A stretch of 10,303 bases of DNA from Desulfovibrionaceae bacterium (GTDB taxonomy: Bacteria; Desulfobacterota; Desulfovibrionia; Desulfovibrionales; Desulfovibrionaceae). The notes below the pieces were generated by a model that saw only the letters and a program-made list of their open reading frames with translations, had not been told where the DNA came from and searched no databases. The stretch is from the NCBI GenBank assembly GCA_009783115.1, contig WRHT01000031.1, positions 1-10,303 on the forward strand, written 5' to 3'. Every line of letters starts with the position of its first letter. Position 1 is the first letter of the stretch. The position numbers and the translations under genes are program-made. Shown here in pieces: positions 6,706 to 10,303 of this stretch.

Positions 6706-7782
6706 TCAGCTTTCAGGCCGCCGGCCTTTTTGGTTCCAAAGTTGGGCCAGCATGGTGGCCACGGCCTGGTAGAGATCCTCGGGGATCACTTCCCCCACCT
6801 CGGTCTGGCTGAAGAGGGCGCGGGCCAGGGGCTTGTTTTCGCGGATGGGCACGCGGTTTTCCCGGGCGATTTCCTTGATCCTTTCGGCCACCCGGTCCGC
6901 GCCCTTGGCTACCACCACCGGGGCCGGGGCGACCTTGAAATCGTATTTCAGGGCCACGGCCAGATGCGTGGGGTTGGTGATGACCACATCGGCCTTGGGC
7001 ACCGCCTGCATCATCCGGCGTTTGCCGATCATGAGCATCTTCTGGCGCTGTTTGCTCTTGATCGTCTGGTCGCCTTCCGCTTGCCTCATCTCGTCCTTGA
7101 CCTCGGACTTGGTCATTTTCAAGTTCTCTATGTAATCCCAGCGGGTGTAAATCAAGTCGACCACCGCCAGGATGATCATGGGAACCAGGGCGTAAACAGC
7201 CATTTTGAAGCCGATTTTCAGGATATAGACGGCCAGGCCGGCGGCGTCTGCATAATAGAGAGTGCTCAGGACCGGCAGTTCATTTTTCAGGACCAGAAAG
7301 GGGGCCAGCCCGATGACCACGGCCTTGAGGACGTTTTTGAACAGGCGGATCAAGGTTTGCAGGGAAAAAAACATGCGCTTCAGCCCATTTATCGGGTTCA
7401 TCTTGGAGAACTTGGGACGCAGCGGTTCGGTGGTCCAGAGTTTGCCCACCTGCAAGCGTTGCACCATGTAGGAACAGAAGCCGATGGTCAGGAGTATGGG
7501 CAGGATCATCTTGGCCACCGAGGCCGCGAGGGAGAGAAAGAGCACATAGATGTTTCCCGGAGTGGGATCAAAGGCGTAGCTCTCCGGGCCGAAGAGGCGG
7601 CGCAGAAGTCCCATCAGCTCCCGCCCGACAAAGCTGATCCAGAAATAGGCGATGATCACCCCGATGAACACGTTCAGAGTGGAGCTGATCTCCGCGGACT
7701 TGGGGACATTGCCTTTTTGGCGCGCCTTTTGGATGCGTTTGGGAGTGGGTTTTTCCGTGCGGCTGGGATCTTGTTGCGGCAT
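6706..7782 (-). CDS. flhB: Flagellar export apparatus switch protein FlhB
   Basis: Inner-membrane component of the flagellar type III export gate that switches substrate class from rod/hook to filament proteins. The 358-residue protein starts with the family's charged region (EKPTPKRIQKARQKGNVPKSAEI, about 10-32). Four hydrophobic segments follow, at roughly 35-58, 80-105, 150-168 and 190-212, then a cytoplasmic domain with TKSEVKDEMRQAEGD (224-238). The autocleavage motif NPTH lies at 270-273 within ADVVITNPTHLAVALKY, cleavage expected between N270 and P271. IRENKPLARALF (313-324) is the conserved block after it. The ATG is 1 base after the fliR stop with a GGAGG ribosome site (7792-7788). 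Intact NPTH and length favour flagellar FlhB over a non-cleaving homologue; the pairing with fliR and the nearby cheW favour a flagellum over a virulence secretion system. Confidence 0.95.
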   Translation of the reverse strand: MPQQDPSRTEKPTPKRIQKARQKGNVPKSAEISSTLNVFIGVIIAYFWISFVGRELMGLLRRLFGPESYAFDPTPGNIYVLFLSLAASVAKMILPILLTIGFCSYMVQRLQVGKLWTTEPLRPKFSKMNPINGLKRMFFSLQTLIRLFKNVLKAVVIGLAPFLVLKNELPVLSTLYYADAAGLAVYILKIGFKMAVYALVPMIILAVVDLIYTRWDYIENLKMTKSEVKDEMRQAEGDQTIKSKQRQKMLMIGKRRMMQAVPKADVVITNPTHLAVALKYDFKVAPAPVVVAKGADRVAERIKEIARENRVPIRENKPLARALFSQTEVGEVIPEDLYQAVATMLAQLWNQKGRRPES

Positions 7783-7783
7783 C

Positions 7784-8569
7784 TCAGCCTCCGTTCACGC
7801 TGCGCATGAAATTGTTGAGCATGGGAGACAGACCGCCCACGAATTCACGAATATTCAGGTGGAGCAGGGAAAACATGATGCTGAAAAAGAAAAAGCCCAC
7901 CCCGATCTTGATTGGAAAACCCAGGACCATGAGGTGCATCTGGGGGGCCACCCGGGCCATCAGGGCCAGGGCCAGCTCCACCATGAACAGGCAGGCCAGG
8001 ATCGGCCCGGCGATCTTCAAGGCCAGGACAAACATGCTGGCGGAAAGGCGGATCATGTCCTGGAGCGTGTGTTCCTTGATGAGCAGGCCCCCCGGCTCAA
8101 CCAGCGTAAAACTGTTTACCAGGGCCTGGATCAACAGAAGATGCCCGTCCAGCAACAGAAAGAGGCTTAAGGCGACAGTCTGGAGCAGGAAAGAGGTAAT
8201 GACCAGTTGCTGGTTGGAGGCAGGGTCCATCATGGTGATCATGCTGAAGCCCATCTGGAAGCCGATGACCTGCCCGCCCAGTTGCGCGCCCGCAAATACG
8301 AACTGCGCCATCAGCCCCATCCCCAGTCCGAGGATGAGTTCGCCCAGCAGCAAGAGGAGGATCTTGATGGAATCCGCTGGAAAGATCCCGCCCTGAACCG
8401 AGGTATGCGGCCAGATCGCAATGGTCAGCACCAGGCAGATCGCCGCCTTGACCTGGGTGGGAATGTTCTCGCCGCCGAAAAAGGGCAACAGGAAAAGCAC
8501 CAGGCTGATTCGCATGAAGGTGAGGACAAAACTCAAAAAACTGGCGGGATCGAAGTTGAAAATATCCAT
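7784..8569 (-). CDS. fliR: Flagellar biosynthesis protein FliR
   Basis: Membrane subunit of the flagellar export gate, which assembles with FliP and FliQ into the helical channel complex. The 261-residue length is normal. Hydrophobic segments cover most of the chain. GFQMGFSMITMMDPASNQQ (103-121) is the conserved central FliR pattern, and MARVAPQMHLMVLGFPIKIG (204-223) is the characteristic C-terminal loop and helix. The start is chosen because the N-terminus FNFDPASFLSFVLTFMRISL matches the family, but no Shine-Dalgarno sequence precedes it. A sigma-54-like promoter ends about 11 bases upstream. fliP and fliQ, frequent neighbours, are not in the window; fliR is the first leftward gene of this block. 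Confidence 0.94.
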   Translation of the reverse strand: MDIFNFDPASFLSFVLTFMRISLVLFLLPFFGGENIPTQVKAAICLVLTIAIWPHTSVQGGIFPADSIKILLLLLGELILGLGMGLMAQFVFAGAQLGGQVIGFQMGFSMITMMDPASNQQLVITSFLLQTVALSLFLLLDGHLLLIQALVNSFTLVEPGGLLIKEHTLQDMIRLSASMFVLALKIAGPILACLFMVELALALMARVAPQMHLMVLGFPIKIGVGFFFFSIMFSLLHLNIREFVGGLSPMLNNFMRSVNGG

Positions 8570-8580
8570 GAAGTAAGACT

Positions 8581-8596
8581 AGCAAATAATGTGCCG
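8581..8596 (-). promoter_or_regulatory. Candidate sigma-54 promoter for fliR-flhB-murJ
   Basis: On the minus strand CGGCAC, five bases (ATTAT), then TTGCT match the -24/-12 consensus TGGCAC-N5-TTGCW with one mismatch. The GG and GC are at the required spacing of ten intervening bases. The predicted start is near 8570, right at the fliR ATG. Sigma-54 control of flagellar genes is well known in proteobacteria. No activator-binding site was identified. Confidence 0.5.
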
Positions 8597-8623
8597 CCGG
8601 GCAATGTCGCCCCGGACGGCTGG

Positions 8624-8652
8624 TGGACAAGCCGGGGCAATCATATTATAGA
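8624..8652 (+). promoter_or_regulatory. Candidate sigma-70 promoter for ugd
   Basis: TGGACA (8624-8629, 5 of 6) and TATAGA (8647-8652, 4 of 6) are 17 bases apart. An overlapping TATTAT at 8644-8649 is a closer -10 match but gives a short 14-base spacer. The start would be near 8659, leaving a leader of about 75 bases. The region lies back-to-back with the fliR promoter. Confidence 0.4.
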
Positions 8653-8658
8653 GGCTGT

Positions 8659-8676
8659 CTCAAAAATCTTTTTGAG
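8659..8676. repeat. Perfect AT-rich palindrome in the ugd leader
   Basis: CTCAAAAA and TTTTTGAG form a perfect 8-bp inverted repeat around a 2-base centre. It sits at or just after the predicted ugd transcription start. A two-base loop makes a hairpin poor, so a protein-binding operator, or the remains of a mobile element end (see the GGCTGTCTCAAAAA context at 8653-8666), is more natural. Confidence 0.4.
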
Positions 8677-8678
8677 CG

Positions 8679-8692
8679 GCTTCTGGCGAAGC
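8679..8692. repeat. Small hairpin in the ugd leader
   Basis: GCTTC-TGGC-GAAGC is a perfect 5-bp stem with a 4-base loop, immediately after the palindrome at 8659-8676 and about 40 bases before the ugd ATG. Function is unknown and chance is possible for so short a stem. Confidence 0.25.
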
Positions 8693-8733
8693 GATTTTGT
8701 GAATTTGGGACCTGGCCGCCGGGGAGACTTGCG

Positions 8734-10068
8734 ATGAGAATATGCATTGTGGGCACGGGCTATGTGGGACTTGTGAGCGCGGCCTGTTTCGCGGAAATGG
8801 GCAATGACGTGCGCTGTGTGGATGCCGATCCGGAGGTGGTGGAGAAGCTTCGGGCCGGAATCATCCCTATTTACGAACCGGGCCTGGATGGCCTGGTGTC
8901 GCGCAATGCCGGGGAAGGCAGGCTTTTTTTCGGCGTCCGCCTGGAGGAAGGACTTGTGGGGGCCGAGGTTCTTTTCATTTGCGTGGGTACGCCTTCCGGG
9001 GCGGACGGTTCGGCGGACTTGCGTTTTGTGCGGGCTGTCGCCAAGGAGATTGGGCAGAAGATGAGCGCCCCGCTGGTGGTGGTGAACAAATCCACGGTGC
9101 CGGTGGGCACGGCGGATTTGGTGCGGGATATCATTGCCGGGGAATTGCGCGCCCGTGGGCTTGAGACCCTGGAATTTCACGTGGCTTCCAACCCGGAATT
9201 TTTGAAGGAAGGGGATGCGGTCAACGACTTCATGAAGCCGGATCGGGTGGTGGTGGGTACGGATGACCCCAGGCCGGCGGCCGCGCTCAGAAGCCTGTAC
9301 GCCCCGTTCGCGCGCAGCCGCGAGAAATTTATCAACATGAGCGTGCGTAGCGCCGAGATGACCAAGTATGCGGCCAACGGCATATTGGCGGCCAAGATAT
9401 CCTTTATCAACGAAATTTCCGGCATCTGCGAGCTGGTGGGGGCGGATGTGCGCGATGTGCGCACGGGTATCGGAGCGGATCACCGCATCGGCTATCATTT
9501 TATTTATCCGGGCATGGGTTTTGGAGGATCCTGTTTTCCCAAGGACGTGCGGGCGCTGATCCACACGGCCCGCGCCCACGGCATGGATCCGCAGCTTTTG
9601 CGGGCGGTTGAGGAAGTGAATAACCGGCAAAAATTGGTTATGGCCCGAAAAATCCTGGATTATTTCGCGTCCTCGGGCGGTGTGCGGGGGCGCACCCTGG
9701 CCCTGTGGGGATTGGCCTTCAAGGCCAATACCGACGACCTGCGCGAATCCTCCCCGGTGGAGGTGGTCAAGGTCCTGAACGCCGAGGGCATGTCCGCGCG
9801 CATTTATGACCCGGCGGCCGGCGAAGGGGGGAGCAGGCTCTTTACGGGTAACCCCCTGGTGACTATGGTGGAGGACCAGTACGCGGCCCTGGAAGGGGCG
9901 GACGCCCTGCTGGTGGCTACGGAATGGAACCAGTTCCGCACCCCGGATTTTACGAGGATCAAAGACGCCCTGCGCCGCCCGGCCCTGTTTGACGGACGCA
10001 ATTTGTACATCCCGGAAGAGATGCGCGGATACGGTTTTGAATATTTCTGCATCGGCCGGGGAAATTGA
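8734..10068 (+). CDS. ugd: UDP-glucose 6-dehydrogenase
   Basis: Oxidises UDP-glucose to UDP-glucuronate in two NAD-dependent steps in the cytoplasm, supplying precursors for capsule, lipopolysaccharide or other surface glycans. From the chosen start the protein has 444 residues, close to the family norm. It begins directly with the dinucleotide-binding motif MRICIVGTGYVGL (1-13). FICVGTPSG (81-89) and NKSTVPVGT (118-126) follow, then SNPEFLKEG (152-160), MTKYAANG (209-216, K211) and GFGGSCFPKD (262-271), with catalytic Cys267 and Asp271. The C-terminal UDP-binding domain starts around 320 (LALWGLAFKANTDDLRESS). An in-frame ATG at 8623 would add 37 residues. It is rejected because that extension crosses the predicted promoter and palindromes, while 8734 has a GGGGAG ribosome site 7 bases upstream and matches the family N-terminus. 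UDP-N-acetyl-hexosamine dehydrogenases are related, but the sequence fits the Ugd group best. Confidence 0.94.
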   Translation: MRICIVGTGYVGLVSAACFAEMGNDVRCVDADPEVVEKLRAGIIPIYEPGLDGLVSRNAGEGRLFFGVRLEEGLVGAEVLFICVGTPSGADGSADLRFVRAVAKEIGQKMSAPLVVVNKSTVPVGTADLVRDIIAGELRARGLETLEFHVASNPEFLKEGDAVNDFMKPDRVVVGTDDPRPAAALRSLYAPFARSREKFINMSVRSAEMTKYAANGILAAKISFINEISGICELVGADVRDVRTGIGADHRIGYHFIYPGMGFGGSCFPKDVRALIHTARAHGMDPQLLRAVEEVNNRQKLVMARKILDYFASSGGVRGRTLALWGLAFKANTDDLRESSPVEVVKVLNAEGMSARIYDPAAGEGGSRLFTGNPLVTMVEDQYAALEGADALLVATEWNQFRTPDFTRIKDALRRPALFDGRNLYIPEEMRGYGFEYFCIGRGN

Positions 10069-10095
10069 ATAAAGGATTTGCCGTCATTTTTATTA

Positions 10096-10124
10096 TTGGC
10101 AATTTTTGTCACTACTGTTATATG
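10096..10124 (+). promoter_or_regulatory. Candidate extended -10 promoter for cheW
   Basis: TTGGCA (10096-10101, 5 of 6) is followed after 17 bases by TATATG (10119-10124), preceded by an extended -10 TG at 10116-10117. The start would be near 10131, giving a leader of about 25 bases that contains the ribosome site. The stretch is clearly more AT-rich than the flanking genes. Confidence 0.45.
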
Positions 10125-10155
10125 GGTATAGATAGCGCAAATAAGGGGTAAAGCT

Positions 10156-10303
10156 ATGACTCAAGCGCAGAAAAAACAAGACGATGAACTTATTCAATTG
10201 GTTACCTTCAGCATAGGCGAAGAAGAGTTTGGAGTGGACATCCTGAAGGTGCAGGAAATCATCCGCACCATGGAGATCACCAAGGTCCCCAGGGCTCAGG
10301 ATT
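10156..10303 (+). CDS. cheW: CheW-like chemotaxis adaptor (5' part only)
   Basis: The first 49 codons lie in the window and the rest is cut off. After a charged start (MTQAQKKQDDE) the sequence runs LIQLVTFSIGEEEFGVDILKVQEIIR, then TMEITKVPRAQD. This is the beginning of a CheW domain, an SH3-like fold that links chemoreceptors to the CheA kinase. The short lead before the domain favours a stand-alone CheW rather than CheA or CheV, but what follows is not visible. An AAGGGG ribosome site lies about 8 bases upstream of the ATG. With fliR and flhB nearby it points to motility functions in this chromosome region. Confidence 0.88.
   Translation, partial: MTQAQKKQDDELIQLVTFSIGEEEFGVDILKVQEIIRTMEITKVPRAQD

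Noticed and set aside
6730..7809. 359-codon open frame on the + strand opposite flhB
   Set aside because: It mirrors flhB almost end to end. The flhB reading has all family motifs, while the antisense product is rich in G, H, D and Q without domain signals.
8623..8733. 37-residue N-terminal extension of Ugd
   Set aside because: The extension would be encoded by the predicted promoter and palindromes and precedes the Rossmann start expected at residue 1. The ATG at 8734 has a good ribosome site.
8641..9630. 329-codon open frame on the - strand opposite ugd
   Set aside because: It is an antisense shadow of ugd, whose catalytic motifs are intact in the + frame.
10078..10107. Possible terminator after ugd (TTGCC...GGCAA followed by five T)
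   Set aside because: The stem is only 5 bp with a 15-base loop, and it overlaps the likely cheW -35 box. Too weak to call as a terminator.

Overview
The window looks like chromosome from a moderately GC-rich, flagellated Gram-negative bacterium. A Desulfovibrio-like member of the Desulfobacterota (former Deltaproteobacteria) fits best. The grounds are the sequence style of FliR and FlhB, a bacterial TrmI-type tRNA methyltransferase, and a probable sigma-54 promoter in front of the flagellar genes. This placement is inference from protein style, not from a marker gene.

Layout, left to right. A TrmI-family tRNA m1A58 methyltransferase gene (73-921, +) runs tail-to-tail, 4 bases apart, into a leftward three-gene set for 2-aminoethylphosphonate (AEP) synthesis. 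In transcription order that set is phosphonopyruvate decarboxylase (5016-3865), a fusion protein with a nucleotidyltransferase-like N-terminus and an AEP transaminase C-terminus (3883-2234), and PEP mutase with an N-terminal cytidylyltransferase-like domain (2224-926). A 112-base gap upstream holds a candidate sigma-70 promoter whose predicted start lies almost on the ATG, overlapped by a perfect inverted repeat. Further right, still leftward, are murJ (lipid II flippase family), flhB and fliR, packed 1-8 bases apart. A 164-base divergent region (8570-8733) separates fliR from ugd (UDP-glucose 6-dehydrogenase, 8734-10068, +). The window ends inside a cheW-like chemotaxis adaptor gene (from 10156, +) with its own probable promoter.

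How the genes work together. The three phosphonate enzymes form a complete route: PEP to phosphonopyruvate (PEP mutase), to phosphonoacetaldehyde (decarboxylase), to AEP (transaminase). In other bacteria AEP is usually activated with CTP and attached to lipids or surface glycans. No attachment enzyme is visible here, and both nucleotidyltransferase-like domains fused to these enzymes lack expected catalytic motif residues. MurJ and Ugd also concern the cell envelope, but their link to AEP is positional only. FliR and FlhB belong to the flagellar export gate, and CheW couples chemoreceptors to CheA.

Most interesting points: the two apparently degenerate nucleotidyltransferase domains in one AEP operon; possible leaderless transcripts at the decarboxylase gene and at fliR, neither of which has a Shine-Dalgarno sequence; and palindromes in the ugd leader. 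No RNA gene, CRISPR array, complete mobile element or origin was found.
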